From: Kitasatospora sp. NBC_01246
Lineage (GTDB): Bacteria > Actinomycetota > Actinomycetes > Streptomycetales > Streptomycetaceae
Direction of reading: 5' to 3'
NCBI RefSeq assembly: GCF_036226505.1
Contig: NZ_CP108484.1
Coordinates: 6,076,001-6,140,000, forward strand
DNA length: 64,000 nucleotides
In this document: positions 8,280 to 20,097 of the stretch, one piece after another
How the letters are laid out: the number at the start of each line of letters is the position of its first letter
Numbering within the stretch: position 1 is the first letter of the stretch
Translations under genes and position numbers: made by a program
Notes under the pieces: model-generated
Seen by the model: the letters and a program-made list of their open reading frames with translations, nothing else
Database searches by the model: none
What the model was told of the DNA's origin: nothing

Positions 8280-8456
8280 CGGTGGCGGCCTCCGTCGGAG
8301 TGGTCGGCAGCGTTGCCCGCACGGGCACTCGCTCGTTGACGAGGGTGACGCTATCTCCGATGTCACGGCTGAGCAGGGCTTTTCTCGAACAGACCCGGTC
8401 AACGTCGAGCAGGTCTCTCACTCGATCGGGTGGACTCCGCTGGACAAGGTCGAGAA

Positions 8457-8478
8457 TCGAACGCCTGAGCTATAGGCT
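8457..8478 (+). promoter_or_regulatory. Candidate uvrA promoter with degenerate LexA-like half site
   Basis: TAGGCT (8473-8478) is a good -10 about 73 nt before uvrA. Immediately upstream, TCGAAC-GCCT-GAGCTA (8457-8472) keeps one perfect half of the actinobacterial SOS box TCGAAC-N4-GTTCGA but only 3 of 6 bases in the other half. LexA control is possible, not demonstrated. Confidence 0.35.
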
Positions 8479-8550
8479 GGCAGGCGCATCCTGGAAGAAG
8501 CACACCTCTCACGCAAAGCCATCTCGCCCCGGAGAAAGGCGCCAGAAGCA

Positions 8551-11454
<2,904 letters not shown>

Positions 11455-11482
11455 CGCCGCGAGGTCGGCGGCACGACATCGG

Positions 11483-11514
11483 CCCGGCCGACCCCCGTTC
11501 GGGGGGCGGCCGGG
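11483..11514 (+). terminator. Terminator after uvrA
   Basis: CCCGGCCG-A-CCCCC pairs with GGGGG-G-CGGCCGGG around a GTTC loop, with one internal A/G mismatch. Confidence 0.65.
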
Positions 11515-11525
11515 TAAGGGCCGCA

Positions 11526-11531
11526 TAGAAT
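11526..11531 (+). promoter_or_regulatory. Candidate -10 for the Rieske lipoprotein gene
   Basis: TAGAAT lies 64 nt before the ATG, just after the uvrA terminator. No clear -35 is seen. Confidence 0.4.
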
Positions 11532-11595
11532 CACCGCCGACCGGCGCCGCGGGGGGGACCCGCGGCGAACCGCAGCGACTCCAGGAGCGAACCAC

Positions 11596-12057
11596 ATGTC
11601 CGAGGCCCCCGAGAGCCCGCTGGGCGAGAACCCCGCCACCTCCCGCCGCACCCTGCTCTGCGGTGCCGCGGCCGTCCTCGCCGCAGGCGGCGGCACGCTG
11701 GCGGTCGCCGGCTGCTCCTCGTCGTCCTCCTCCTCCACCTCCACCTCCTCCGGGCCCAAGACCCCGGTGGACGTCGGCCCGGCCACCGCCGTGCCGGTCG
11801 GCGGCGGCACCGTCTACCGGGACAAGAAGATCGTGGTGACCCAGCCCAACGCCGGTGAGTACAAGGCGTTCAGCGCCACGTGCACCCACGCCGGCTGCAT
11901 CGTCGACCAGGTCAAGAACCAGAAGATCCAATGCCCCTGTCACGGCAGCATGTTCGCCATCACCGACGGCGCGGTGCTGGACGGACCGGCGCCCACCCCG
12001 CTCCCCGCCTACTCCGTGGCGGTCGAGGGCGGCAACCTCAAGGTGACCCCGAGCTGA
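11596..12057 (+). CDS. Rieske [2Fe-2S] lipoprotein with Tat signal
   Basis: This 153-residue exported protein carries one Rieske domain. The N-terminus has a twin-arginine signal (SRRTLLCGAAAVLA) ending in an AVAGC lipobox near residue 39, followed by a Ser/Thr-rich linker, so it is probably a lipid-anchored protein on the outer face of the membrane. The cluster ligands are present: CTHAGC near residue 95 and CPCHGS near residue 115 (CxH...CxxH). Its electron partner is unknown; small exported Rieske proteins of this kind are common in Streptomyces. The start is the ATG at 11596, with AGGAG 8 nt upstream. It sits between uvrA and uvrC without an evident functional link to repair. Confidence 0.92.
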   Translation: MSEAPESPLGENPATSRRTLLCGAAAVLAAGGGTLAVAGCSSSSSSSTSTSSGPKTPVDVGPATAVPVGGGTVYRDKKIVVTQPNAGEYKAFSATCTHAGCIVDQVKNQKIQCPCHGSMFAITDGAVLDGPAPTPLPAYSVAVEGGNLKVTPS

Positions 12058-12096
12058 ACCAGTTGATCTCCCCTCCGCAGCCCCGGCCCGACTCGG

Positions 12097-12102
12097 TACG
12101 GT
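12097..12102 (+). promoter_or_regulatory. -10 box giving a leaderless uvrC mRNA
   Basis: TACGGT ends exactly 6 nt before the uvrC ATG, the same hexamer and spacing as at uvrB. The TTGTCAGTG element is absent here and no Shine-Dalgarno sequence is present. Confidence 0.55.
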
Positions 12103-12108
12103 GGACCC

Positions 12109-14235
12109 ATGGCTGACCCGTCCACCTACCGCCCCGCACCGGGCGCGATCCCGACCTCGCCGGGCGTCTACAAGTTCCGCGACGCCCACGGGCGGGTCAT
12201 CTACGTCGGCAAGGCCAAGAGCCTGCGGCCCCGGCTGTCGTCCTACTTCCAGGACCTCGCCGGGCTGCACCCGCGGACCGCGACGATGGTCACCACGGCC
12301 GCCTCGGTGGAGTGGACGGTCGTCGCCACCGAGGTCGAGGCGCTCCAGCTGGAGTACTCCTGGATCAAGGAGTTCGATCCCCGCTTCAACGTCAAGTACC
12401 GCGACGACAAGAGCTATCCGGAGCTCGCGGTCACCCTCGACGAGGAGTACCCGCGGGTCCAGGTGATGCGCGGGGCGCACAAGAAGGGCGTGCGCTACTT
12501 CGGCCCCTACGGGCACGCCTGGGCGATCCGCGAGACGGTCGACCTGCTGCTGCGCGTCTTCCCCGTCCGCACCTGCTCCAACGGCGTCTTCAAGCGGGCC
12601 CGCCAGGTCGGCCGGCCCTGTCTGCTCGGCTACATCGGCAAGTGCGCCGCGCCCTGCGTCGGCAAGGTCTCGGCCGAGGAACACCGCGAGCTGGCCGAGG
12701 ACTTCTGCGACTTCATGGCCGGCCGCACCGGCAACTACCTGCGCCGGCTGGAAGAGCAGATGCGGGAGGCCGCCGCCGACCTGGAGTACGAGAAGGCGGG
12801 CCGGCTGCGGGACGACATCGGGGCGCTGAAGCGCGCGATGGAGAAGAACGCCATCGTCCTCGCCGACGCCACCGACGCCGACCTGCTCGCCCTCGCCGAG
12901 GACGAGCTGGAGGCGTCCGTCCAGATCTTCCACGTCCGCGGCGGCCGGGTCCGCGGCCAGCGCGGCTGGGTCACCGACAAGGTCGAGGACGTCGACACCG
13001 CGGCCCTGGTCGAGCACGCCCTGCAGCAGCTCTACGGCGGCGGCGACGGCGCCGTGCCGCGCGAGGTGCTGGTGCCCGCGCTGCCGGAGCCCGCCGAACC
13101 GGTCCGGGAGTGGCTGACCGGCCTGCGCGGCAGCCAGGTCGACCTGCGGATCCCGCAGCGCGGCGACAAGAAGGACCTGATGGCCACCGTGCAGCGCAAC
13201 GCCCAGCAGGCGCTGGCGCTGCACAAGACCAAGCGCGCCTCCGACCTCACCACCCGCAGCCGCGCCCTCCAGGAGATCGCCGACGCGCTGGAGCTGGACT
13301 CCGTCCCGCTGCGGATCGAGTGCTTCGACATCTCGCACCTCCAGGGCGAGGACGTGGTCGCCTCGATGGTGGTCTTCGAGGACGGCCTGGCCCGCAAGAG
13401 CGAGTACCGCCGGTTCCAGATCAAGGGCTTCGAGGGCCAGGACGACGTCCGCTCGATGCACGAGGTGATCGGCCGCCGGTTCCGCCGCTACCTCCAGGAG
13501 CGCGAGCAGACCGGGGAGTGGGCCGTTCCCGAGGCGGACGACCCCGGCGCGCCCGCGGAGGCCGGCGCACCCGGGCCGCACGGCGCCGCCCGCGGGTCCG
13601 ACGACCCCGACGGCCCGGAGGTCGTGGTCGGCCCGGTGGACCCGGAGACCGGCCGCCCGCGCCGCTTCGCCTATCCGCCGCAGCTGCTGGTCGTCGACGG
13701 CGGCCAGCCGCAGGTCGCCGCCGCCAAGCGCGCCCTGGACGAGCTCGGCATCGACGACGTCGCCCTCTGCGGCCTGGCCAAGCGGCTGGAGGAGGTCTGG
13801 CTGCCCGGCGAGGAGGACCCGGTGGTCCTGCCGCGCAGCAGCGAGGGCCTCTACCTGCTCCAGCGGGTCCGCGACGAGGCGCACCGGTTCGCCATCACCT
13901 ACCAGCGCAGCAAGCGGTCCAAGCGACTCACCGCCGGGGAGCTGGACTCCGTCCCCGGCCTCGGCGAGACTCGCCGCCAGGCGCTGCTCAAGCACTTCGG
14001 CTCGCTGAAGAAGCTCCGGCTGGCCACCGTCGACGAACTCTGTGCCGTCCCCGGCATCGGACGCCGGACGGCGGAGACTGTTGCGGCGGCGTTGTCGTCC
14101 CGTCCATCCGCGACACCCGCCGTGAACACCGCCACCGGCGAGATCATCGATGACGGCGCCGTCCCGGCCGGCCCGGCGGCCGGCACCGGGACCGACGCCG
14201 CACCCCAGACCGCACCATTCCAGGAGACGCCATGA
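12109..14235 (+). CDS. uvrC: Excinuclease ABC subunit C
   Basis: UvrC (708 residues; family about 600-700) makes the 3' and 5' incisions in nucleotide excision repair. The GIY-YIG nuclease is at residues 10-95 (PGVYKFRDAHGRVIYVGKAKSLRPRLSSYF), the UVR domain near 215-250, the RNase H-like nuclease from about 395 (IECFDISHLQGEDVVASMVVF) and tandem helix-hairpin-helix motifs at the C-terminus (SVPGLGETRR, AVPGIGRRTAE). A Pro/Gly/Asp-rich insertion near residues 470-510 explains the extra length. The ATG follows a -10 box by 6 nt, implying a leaderless mRNA. It is followed by rapZ after 118 bp. Confidence 0.98.
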   Translation: MADPSTYRPAPGAIPTSPGVYKFRDAHGRVIYVGKAKSLRPRLSSYFQDLAGLHPRTATMVTTAASVEWTVVATEVEALQLEYSWIKEFDPRFNVKYRDDKSYPELAVTLDEEYPRVQVMRGAHKKGVRYFGPYGHAWAIRETVDLLLRVFPVRTCSNGVFKRARQVGRPCLLGYIGKCAAPCVGKVSAEEHRELAEDFCDFMAGRTGNYLRRLEEQMREAAADLEYEKAGRLRDDIGALKRAMEKNAIVLADATDADLLALAEDELEASVQIFHVRGGRVRGQRGWVTDKVEDVDTAALVEHALQQLYGGGDGAVPREVLVPALPEPAEPVREWLTGLRGSQVDLRIPQRGDKKDLMATVQRNAQQALALHKTKRASDLTTRSRALQEIADALELDSVPLRIECFDISHLQGEDVVASMVVFEDGLARKSEYRRFQIKGFEGQDDVRSMHEVIGRRFRRYLQEREQTGEWAVPEADDPGAPAEAGAPGPHGAARGSDDPDGPEVVVGPVDPETGRPRRFAYPPQLLVVDGGQPQVAAAKRALDELGIDDVALCGLAKRLEEVWLPGEEDPVVLPRSSEGLYLLQRVRDEAHRFAITYQRSKRSKRLTAGELDSVPGLGETRRQALLKHFGSLKKLRLATVDELCAVPGIGRRTAETVAAALSSRPSATPAVNTATGEIIDDGAVPAGPAAGTGTDAAPQTAPFQETP

Positions 14236-14353
14236 CGGCCGACGCCGTCCGTCAGCCGGCGCGCCCCGCCTTCACTCGCCCGAGTGAGCAGGGGAAGCGT
14301 GGCCGTGCCGCGCGCGTTCTCCACAGCAGAACCACCGAGAGCGGGGAACCGAA

Positions 14354-15265
14354 GTGACGATGTCCGACGATGGCGGCACCGCCCGGCCACTGGCCGCGGG
14401 CGAGAACGTGCCGGAGCTGGTGATCATCTCCGGGATGTCCGGAGCCGGCCGGTCGACGGCGGCCAAGTGCCTGGAGGACCTGGGCTGGTTCGTGGTGGAC
14501 AACCTGCCGCCGGCCCTCATCCCGACCATGGTCGACCTCGGCGCCCGTTCCCAGGGGAACGTCGCCCGGATCGGCGCCGTGGTCGACGTCCGCGGCCGCC
14601 AGTTCTTCGACGACCTGCTCACCTCGCTGGACGAGCTGGAGAAGCGCGGCGTCCGGCTGAGCGTGGTCTTCCTGGACTCCTCCGACGACGCCCTGGTCCG
14701 GCGCTTCGAGAGCGTGCGCCGCCCGCACCCGCTCCAGGCCGACGGCCGGATCGTGGACGGCATCGCCCAGGAGCGCGACCTCCTGCGCGAGCTGCGCGGC
14801 GAGGCCGACCTGGTGATCGACACCTCCAACCTCAACGTGCACCAGCTGCGGGCCAAGCTGGACGCCCAGTTCGCCGACCACGACGAGCCCGAGCTGCGCG
14901 CCACCGTGATGTCCTTCGGCTTCAAGTACGGCCTCCCCGTCGACGCCGACCTCGTGGTGGACTGCCGCTTCCTGCCGAATCCGCACTGGGTGCCGGAGCT
15001 CCGCGCCCGGACGGGCACCGACGCCGACGTCGCCGACTACGTGTTCCAGCAGCCCGGTGCCAACGAGTTCCTCAACGGCTACGCGGAGCTGCTGCGCATC
15101 ATCACCGAGGGGTACCGCCGCGAGGGGAAGCGTTACATGACCCTTGCCGTAGGCTGCACCGGTGGCAAGCACCGCAGCGTCGCGATGTCCGAGCGGCTGA
15201 CCAAGCGTCTGATCGCGGACGGCGTCGAAACGGTGCTGGTCCACCGTGACATGGGACGGGAGTAG
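14354..15265 (+). CDS. rapZ: RapZ-family nucleotide-binding protein
   Basis: This 303-residue RapZ/YvcJ P-loop protein is the first gene of the widely conserved rapZ-yvcK-whiA cluster. In E. coli RapZ adapts RNase E for small-RNA decay; in Gram-positives the family hydrolyses GTP or ATP and its role is unclear. The N-terminal P-loop reads GMSGAGRST, with Arg in place of the usual Lys. The family motifs WFVVDNLPPALIP and the C-terminal ...VGCTGGKHRSVAMSERL (near residue 268) are intact. The GTG at 14354 follows GGGGAA; an ATG two codons later is possible. The gene ends 65 bp before yvcK. Confidence 0.93.
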   Translation: MTMSDDGGTARPLAAGENVPELVIISGMSGAGRSTAAKCLEDLGWFVVDNLPPALIPTMVDLGARSQGNVARIGAVVDVRGRQFFDDLLTSLDELEKRGVRLSVVFLDSSDDALVRRFESVRRPHPLQADGRIVDGIAQERDLLRELRGEADLVIDTSNLNVHQLRAKLDAQFADHDEPELRATVMSFGFKYGLPVDADLVVDCRFLPNPHWVPELRARTGTDADVADYVFQQPGANEFLNGYAELLRIITEGYRREGKRYMTLAVGCTGGKHRSVAMSERLTKRLIADGVETVLVHRDMGRE

Positions 15266-15330
15266 CCGCCTCACCCCCTGCCGGGCCGCCGGTGGAGGCC
15301 GGCGGCGGGCAAGAGGAACGCGAGGTAGGT

Positions 15331-16461
15331 GTGACGGGATACGTGCCCGGGCGGCAGCTGCAGAACAAGACCGCCGACCGGACGGGGGTCCCGTCACGCG
15401 GCGCGTCGCCCAACCGGCCGCGGACCGGCCAGGTCCGCACCAGCCCGGCCCGTACCAACCAGGCACCCCGCGGCAACCAGGCGCCCCGGATCGCCGCCCT
15501 CGGCGGCGGTCAGGGGCTCTCGGCCTCGCTCTCCGCCCTCCGCCGGCTCACCACCGACCTCACCGCCGTGGTCACCGTCGCCGACGACGGCGGCTCCAGC
15601 GGCCGGCTGCGCGAGGAGCTCGGGGTGCTGCCCCCGGGCGACCTCCGCAAGGCGCTGGCCGCGCTCTGCGGCGACGACGACTGGGGCCGGACCTGGTCCG
15701 AGGTGATCCAGCAGCGCTTCACCGGCTCCGGCGGCCTGGGCGGCCATGCCGTCGGCAACCTGCTGATCGTCGCGCTCTGGGAGAAGCTGGGGGATCCGGT
15801 CGCCGCCCTGGACTGGGTGGGCCGGCTGCTGAACGTCCAGGGCCGGGTGCTGCCGATGTCGGCGGTACCGCTGGACATCGAGGCGGTCGTGCGCGGCCAC
15901 GACCCGGCCAGCCCGGGCGAGCTGTCCGCCGTCCGGGGCCAGGCGAGCGTCGCCGTGACGCCCGGCACCGTGCAGTCCATCCGGCTGCTGCCGGACGGGC
16001 CGCCGGCCGTCCCGGAGGCCGTCACGGCCGTCCGGGAGGCGGACTGGGTGGTGCTCGGGCCCGGCTCCTGGTTCACCAGCGTGCTGCCCCACCTGCTCGT
16101 CCCCGAGCTCGCCGAGGCGCTCACCGAGACCCGCGCGCGCCGGCTGCTCACCCTGAACCTGGCCCCGCAGCCCGGCGAGACGGAGGGCTTCACCCCGCAG
16201 CGCCACCTGGAGGTCATCGCCGACCACGCACCCGCCCTCGCGGTGGATGCGATCCTGGTGGACGAGCGCGCCGTCACCGGCGGCGCCTTCGGCCAGGCGG
16301 ACCTGGCCGGCCTGGAGAAGGCCGCGGAGCGGATGGGCGCGGCCCTGGTGCTCGGCCGGGTCGCCCGTACCGACGGCACACCGCGACACGACCCGGAGCT
16401 CTTGGCCGCCGCGTACGACCGGATTTTCCGGACACATGGAAGGATCGGGCCATGGCGATGA
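15331..16461 (+). CDS. yvcK: YvcK-family UDP-sugar-binding protein
   Basis: This 376-residue GpsB/CofD-like Rossmann protein belongs to the YvcK family. In Bacillus, YvcK binds UDP-GlcNAc and is needed for cell shape during gluconeogenic growth. The nucleotide-binding IAALGGGQGLSASLSALRR is near residue 50, followed by VADDGGSSGRLREELG and GGHAVGNLLIVAL. The first about 50 residues are a Pro/Arg/Thr-rich extension. The GTG at 15331 is chosen because GAGG lies 5 nt upstream; a GTG 39 nt earlier lacks a ribosome site. Its last codons overlap the whiA start by 10 nt, indicating translational coupling. Confidence 0.93.
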   Translation: MTGYVPGRQLQNKTADRTGVPSRGASPNRPRTGQVRTSPARTNQAPRGNQAPRIAALGGGQGLSASLSALRRLTTDLTAVVTVADDGGSSGRLREELGVLPPGDLRKALAALCGDDDWGRTWSEVIQQRFTGSGGLGGHAVGNLLIVALWEKLGDPVAALDWVGRLLNVQGRVLPMSAVPLDIEAVVRGHDPASPGELSAVRGQASVAVTPGTVQSIRLLPDGPPAVPEAVTAVREADWVVLGPGSWFTSVLPHLLVPELAEALTETRARRLLTLNLAPQPGETEGFTPQRHLEVIADHAPALAVDAILVDERAVTGGAFGQADLAGLEKAAERMGAALVLGRVARTDGTPRHDPELLAAAYDRIFRTHGRIGPWR

Positions 16462-17432
16462 CTCCAGCGGTGAAGGACGAGATCAGCCGGCTCCCGGTCA
16501 CCCGGGCCTGCTGCCGCAAGGCGGAGGTCTCGGCGATCCTGCGTTTCGCGGGCGGGCTGCACATCGTGAGCGGCCGCATCGTGATCGAGGCGGAGCTGGA
16601 CACCGGGGCGGCAGCGCGACGCCTGCGCAAGGACCTCCTGGAGATCTTCGGACACTCCTCGGACCTGGTGGTGATGGCGCCCGGCGGTCTGCGGCGCGGC
16701 AGCCGCTACGTGGTGCGGGTGGTCAAGGACGGCGAGCTGCTGGCGCGGCAGACCGGTCTGGTGGACGGCCGCGGCCGGCCGATCCGGGGCCTGCCCCCGG
16801 CCGTCGTCTCCGGGGCGACCTGTGACGCGGAGGCGGCCTGGCGGGGCGCCTTCCTGGCGCACGGCTCGCTCACCGAGCCCGGCCGCTCCTCCTCGCTGGA
16901 GATCACCTGCCCCGGCTCCGAGGCGGCCCTCGCCCTGGTCGGCGCGGCCCGCCGGCTCGGCATCCCGGCCAAGGCCCGCGAGGTGCGCGGCGTCGACCGG
17001 GTGGTGATCCGGGACGGCGACGCCATCGGCGCGCTGCTGACCCGCCTCGGCGCGCACGAGTCGGTGCTGGCGTGGGAGGAGCGGCGGATGCGGCGCGAGG
17101 TCCGGGCCACCGCCAACCGCCTGGCCAACTTCGACGACGCCAACCTGCGCCGCTCGGCCCGGGCCGCGGTCGCGGCCGGCGCCCGGGTGCAGCGCGCGCT
17201 GGAGATCCTCGGCGAGGAGGTGCCGGACCACCTGGCCGCCGCCGGCCAGCTGCGGATGCAGCACAAGCAGGCCTCGCTGGAGGAGTTGGGCGCCCTGGCC
17301 GACCCGCCGCTGACCAAGGACGCGGTGGCCGGCCGGATCCGTCGGCTGCTGGCGATGGCCGACAAGCGCGCCTCCGAGCTCGGCCTGCCGAGCACGGAGG
17401 CCAATCTGACCGACGAGATGGCGCTCAACTAG
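16452..17432 (+). CDS. whiA: Sporulation transcription factor WhiA
   Basis: WhiA (326 residues) is the developmental regulator that, together with WhiB, activates sporulation septation genes such as ftsZ and ftsW in Streptomyces. It has a LAGLIDADG-like N-terminal domain (about residues 1-215, including RGAFLAHGSLTEP) and a C-terminal helix-turn-helix (SLEELGALADPPLTKDAVAGRIRRLLAMAD, about 275-305). The MAMTPAVKDEISRLPVTR start matches the family. The alternative ATG two codons later cannot be excluded. It overlaps yvcK, and a strong hairpin follows its stop. Its presence is good evidence for a sporulating actinomycete. Confidence 0.97.
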   Translation: MAMTPAVKDEISRLPVTRACCRKAEVSAILRFAGGLHIVSGRIVIEAELDTGAAARRLRKDLLEIFGHSSDLVVMAPGGLRRGSRYVVRVVKDGELLARQTGLVDGRGRPIRGLPPAVVSGATCDAEAAWRGAFLAHGSLTEPGRSSSLEITCPGSEAALALVGAARRLGIPAKAREVRGVDRVVIRDGDAIGALLTRLGAHESVLAWEERRMRREVRATANRLANFDDANLRRSARAAVAAGARVQRALEILGEEVPDHLAAAGQLRMQHKQASLEELGALADPPLTKDAVAGRIRRLLAMADKRASELGLPSTEANLTDEMALN

Positions 17433-17456
17433 CGATCACAGCCAGTGACGACAGAC

Positions 17457-17487
17457 CAGCCGGTGTCCGGATTCCGGGCACCGGCTG
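17457..17487 (+). terminator. Terminator after whiA
   Basis: CAGCCGGTGTCCGG pairs with CCGGGCACCGGCTG (one G-U) around a 3-nt loop. Confidence 0.75.
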
Positions 17488-17729
17488 TGCCGTGTCCGGA
17501 CGGTGCGGCCGGGGGGCTCCTGACCGGTCCGCGCGGGCCGTGACCAACTGCCCCCGACGGCAAGGACGGAAGCCCTGCTCGCACCCTCTTGACACGCCAC
17601 GCCAAGGCGTCCGACCCGGCCTGATGTGCCCTCCCAGGCCTTGGAGAGGTAGGGTCATAGGCGGTCGGGGACCTCCCAAATTCCACCCCGTCGGCATAGC
17701 TCCGGCGTACCTAACGAGGAGATCGGTTC

Positions 17730-18734
17730 GTGACGATCCGGGTAGGCATCAACGGATTCGGCCGCATCGGCCGCAACTTCTTCCGTGCGGTCAAGGCTCA
17801 GGGCGCGGACATCGAGATCGTCGGTGTCAACGACCTGACCGACACCAAGACCCTGGCGCACCTGCTCAAGTACGACTCGATCCTGGGTACCTTCCCGGGT
17901 GAGGTCTCGCACACCGAGAACAGCATCACCGTCGACGGCAAGACCTTCAAGGTCATCGCCGAGCGTGACCCGGCCAACCTCCCCTGGGGCGAGCTGGGCG
18001 TGGACATCGTGATCGAGTCCACCGGCATCTTCACCAAGGCCGAGGCGGCCAAGAAGCACATCACCGCCGGTGCCAAGAAGGTCATCATCTCGGCGCCCGC
18101 CACCGACGAGGACGTCACCATCGTGATGGGCGTCAACGACGAGAAGTACGACGCCGCCAAGCACGACGTGATCTCCAACGCCTCCTGCACCACCAACTGC
18201 GTGGCGCCGCTGGCGAAGGTGCTCAACGAGAACTTCGGCATCGTCAAGGGTCTGATGACCACGGTGCACGCGTACACCAACGACCAGGTCACCCTGGACT
18301 TCCCGCACAAGGACCTGCGTCGCGCCCGCGCCGCGGCCCTCAACATCATCCCGACGTCCACCGGTGCCGCCAAGGCCACCGCGCTGGTCCTGCCGGAGCT
18401 GAAGGGCAAGCTGGACGGCACCTCGCTGCGCGTCCCGGTCCCGACCGGTTCGATCACCGACCTGGTCGTCACCCTTGAGCGCGACGTCACCGTCGAGGAG
18501 GTCAACGCGGCCTTCCAGAAGGCCTCCGAGGGCTCCCTCAAGGGCATCCTGCAGTACACCGAGGACCCGATCGTCTCCTCCGACATCGTGAACTCGCCGT
18601 TCTCCACGATCTTCGACTCGCTGATGACCATGGTCCAGGGCAACCAGGTCAAGGTCTTCGGCTGGTACGACAACGAGTGGGGCTACTCGAACCGCCTCGT
18701 CAACCTGACCACCCTCGTCGGCGGCCAGCTCTGA
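17730..18734 (+). CDS. gap: NAD-dependent glyceraldehyde-3-phosphate dehydrogenase
   Basis: GAPDH (334 residues, full length) converts glyceraldehyde-3-phosphate to 1,3-bisphosphoglycerate. The Rossmann motif GINGFGRIGR is at residue 6, the catalytic SNASCTTNC motif places the active Cys at residue 153, and the C-terminal WYDNEWGYSNR is intact. Codon use is strongly biased, as in highly expressed genes. The GTG start follows AACGAGGAGATC. The 297-bp upstream region contains TTGACA near 17588 and TAGGGT at 17650-17655, but these two do not have normal promoter spacing. pgk follows after a terminator, so gap is probably its own unit. Confidence 0.97.
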   Translation: MTIRVGINGFGRIGRNFFRAVKAQGADIEIVGVNDLTDTKTLAHLLKYDSILGTFPGEVSHTENSITVDGKTFKVIAERDPANLPWGELGVDIVIESTGIFTKAEAAKKHITAGAKKVIISAPATDEDVTIVMGVNDEKYDAAKHDVISNASCTTNCVAPLAKVLNENFGIVKGLMTTVHAYTNDQVTLDFPHKDLRRARAAALNIIPTSTGAAKATALVLPELKGKLDGTSLRVPVPTGSITDLVVTLERDVTVEEVNAAFQKASEGSLKGILQYTEDPIVSSDIVNSPFSTIFDSLMTMVQGNQVKVFGWYDNEWGYSNRLVNLTTLVGGQL

Positions 18735-18762
18735 CGCAGCGGGAGCTGACGTGAAGTAGGGG

Positions 18763-18798
18763 GGAGGGCCCGGACACCGCACGCCGTCCGGGCCCTCC
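18763..18798 (+). terminator. Terminator after gap
   Basis: A perfect 13-bp stem, GGAGGGCCCGGAC with its complement, around a 10-nt loop. Confidence 0.8.
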
Positions 18799-18887
18799 GT
18801 CTGCGCACCCTCGAAACTCAACTCCCAGGCGGCCCGCCGTTGTGCCGCTGCCAACAGCGCAACCATCTCCCCAGGAGACCGAAGACC

Positions 18888-20093
18888 GTGAAGACCATCG
18901 AAGACCTCGACGTCGCCGGCAAGCGCGTGTTCGTCCGCGCCGACCTCAACGTCCCGCTGTCCGACGGCACGATCACCGACGACGGCCGGATCCGCGCCGT
19001 CGCCCCGACCATCGCCAAGCTCGTCGAGCGCGGTGCGAAGGTCGTCGTCGCCTCCCACCTCGGCCGCCCGAAGGGCGAGCCCGACCCGCAGTTCTCCCTC
19101 GCGCCGGTGGCCGCCCGCCTCGGCGAGATCCTCGGTACGCCGGTCTCGTTCGCGACCGACACCGTGGGCGAGAGCGCGAAGGCCACCGTCGCCGCCCTGG
19201 CCGACGGCGAGGTCACGCTGCTCGAGAACCTGCGCTTCAACGCCGGTGAGACCAGCAAGGACGACGCCGAGCGCGGCGCCTTCGCCGACGAGCTGGCCGC
19301 GCTGGCCGAGCTGTACGTCGGCGACGGCTTCGGCGCCGTGCACCGCAAGCACGCCTCGGTGTACGACCTGCCGGCCCGCCTGCCGCACGCCGTCGGCGAC
19401 CTGATCGCCGCCGAGGTGGCCGTGCTCAAGCGGCTCACCGAGGAGGTCGAGCGGCCGTACGTGGTCGTCCTGGGCGGGTCCAAGGTGTCCGACAAGGTCG
19501 GCGTGATCGAGAACCTGCTCGGCAAGGCCGACCGCATCCTCATCGGCGGCGGCATGGCGTACACCTTCCTCGCGGCCCTGGGGCACGAGGTCGGCATCTC
19601 GCTGCTGCAGAAGGACCAGATCCCGGTCGTCCTGGACTACCTGGAGCGGGCGAAGGCGAACGGCGTCGAGTTCGTGCTGCCGGTGGACATCGCGGTCTCC
19701 GGGTCGTTCCCCGACACCAAGACCCACAAGCCGGTCGAGGACTTCGCGGTCGTCGACGCCGACAAGATCCCCGCGGACAAGGAGGGCCTGGACATCGGCC
19801 CGAAGACCCGGGAGCTGTTCGCGGCGAAGCTGGCCGACGCCAAGACGGTGTTCTGGAACGGTCCGGTCGGTGTCTTCGAGCACCCGACCTTCGCCGAGGG
19901 CACCAAGGCCGTCGCGCAGGCCCTGCTCGACAGCGACGCGTTCACCGTGGTCGGTGGCGGCGACTCCGCCGCGGCCGTCCGCATCCTGGGCTTCGACGAG
20001 ACGAAGTTCGGGCACATCTCGACCGGCGGTGGCGCCAGCCTTGAGTACCTGGAGGGCAAGACGCTCCCCGGTCTCGCCGCCCTGGAAGGCTGA
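18888..20093 (+). CDS. pgk: Phosphoglycerate kinase
   Basis: Phosphoglycerate kinase (401 residues) makes ATP from 1,3-bisphosphoglycerate. Family motifs are the N-terminal RVFVRADLNVPL, the SHLGRPKG substrate segment near residue 58, the hinge VLGGSKVSDKVGVIENLL near residue 195 and the C-terminal nucleotide loop VVGGGDSAAAV near residue 357. The GTG at 18888 is used rather than an earlier in-frame GTG because AGGAG precedes it by the right distance and homology begins there. tpiA starts 4 nt after its stop, so the two are one transcript. Confidence 0.97.
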   Translation: MKTIEDLDVAGKRVFVRADLNVPLSDGTITDDGRIRAVAPTIAKLVERGAKVVVASHLGRPKGEPDPQFSLAPVAARLGEILGTPVSFATDTVGESAKATVAALADGEVTLLENLRFNAGETSKDDAERGAFADELAALAELYVGDGFGAVHRKHASVYDLPARLPHAVGDLIAAEVAVLKRLTEEVERPYVVVLGGSKVSDKVGVIENLLGKADRILIGGGMAYTFLAALGHEVGISLLQKDQIPVVLDYLERAKANGVEFVLPVDIAVSGSFPDTKTHKPVEDFAVVDADKIPADKEGLDIGPKTRELFAAKLADAKTVFWNGPVGVFEHPTFAEGTKAVAQALLDSDAFTVVGGGDSAAAVRILGFDETKFGHISTGGGASLEYLEGKTLPGLAALEG

Positions 20094-20097
20094 GGCA

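Noticed and set aside
8382..8402. TCGAACAGACCCGGTC as a LexA box
   Set aside because: Only one half site matches; the second half has no resemblance to GTTCGA.
17588..17655. TTGACA plus TAGGGT as a classical gap promoter
   Set aside because: The two boxes are over 50 bp apart, so they cannot be one promoter; each could belong to a separate start.
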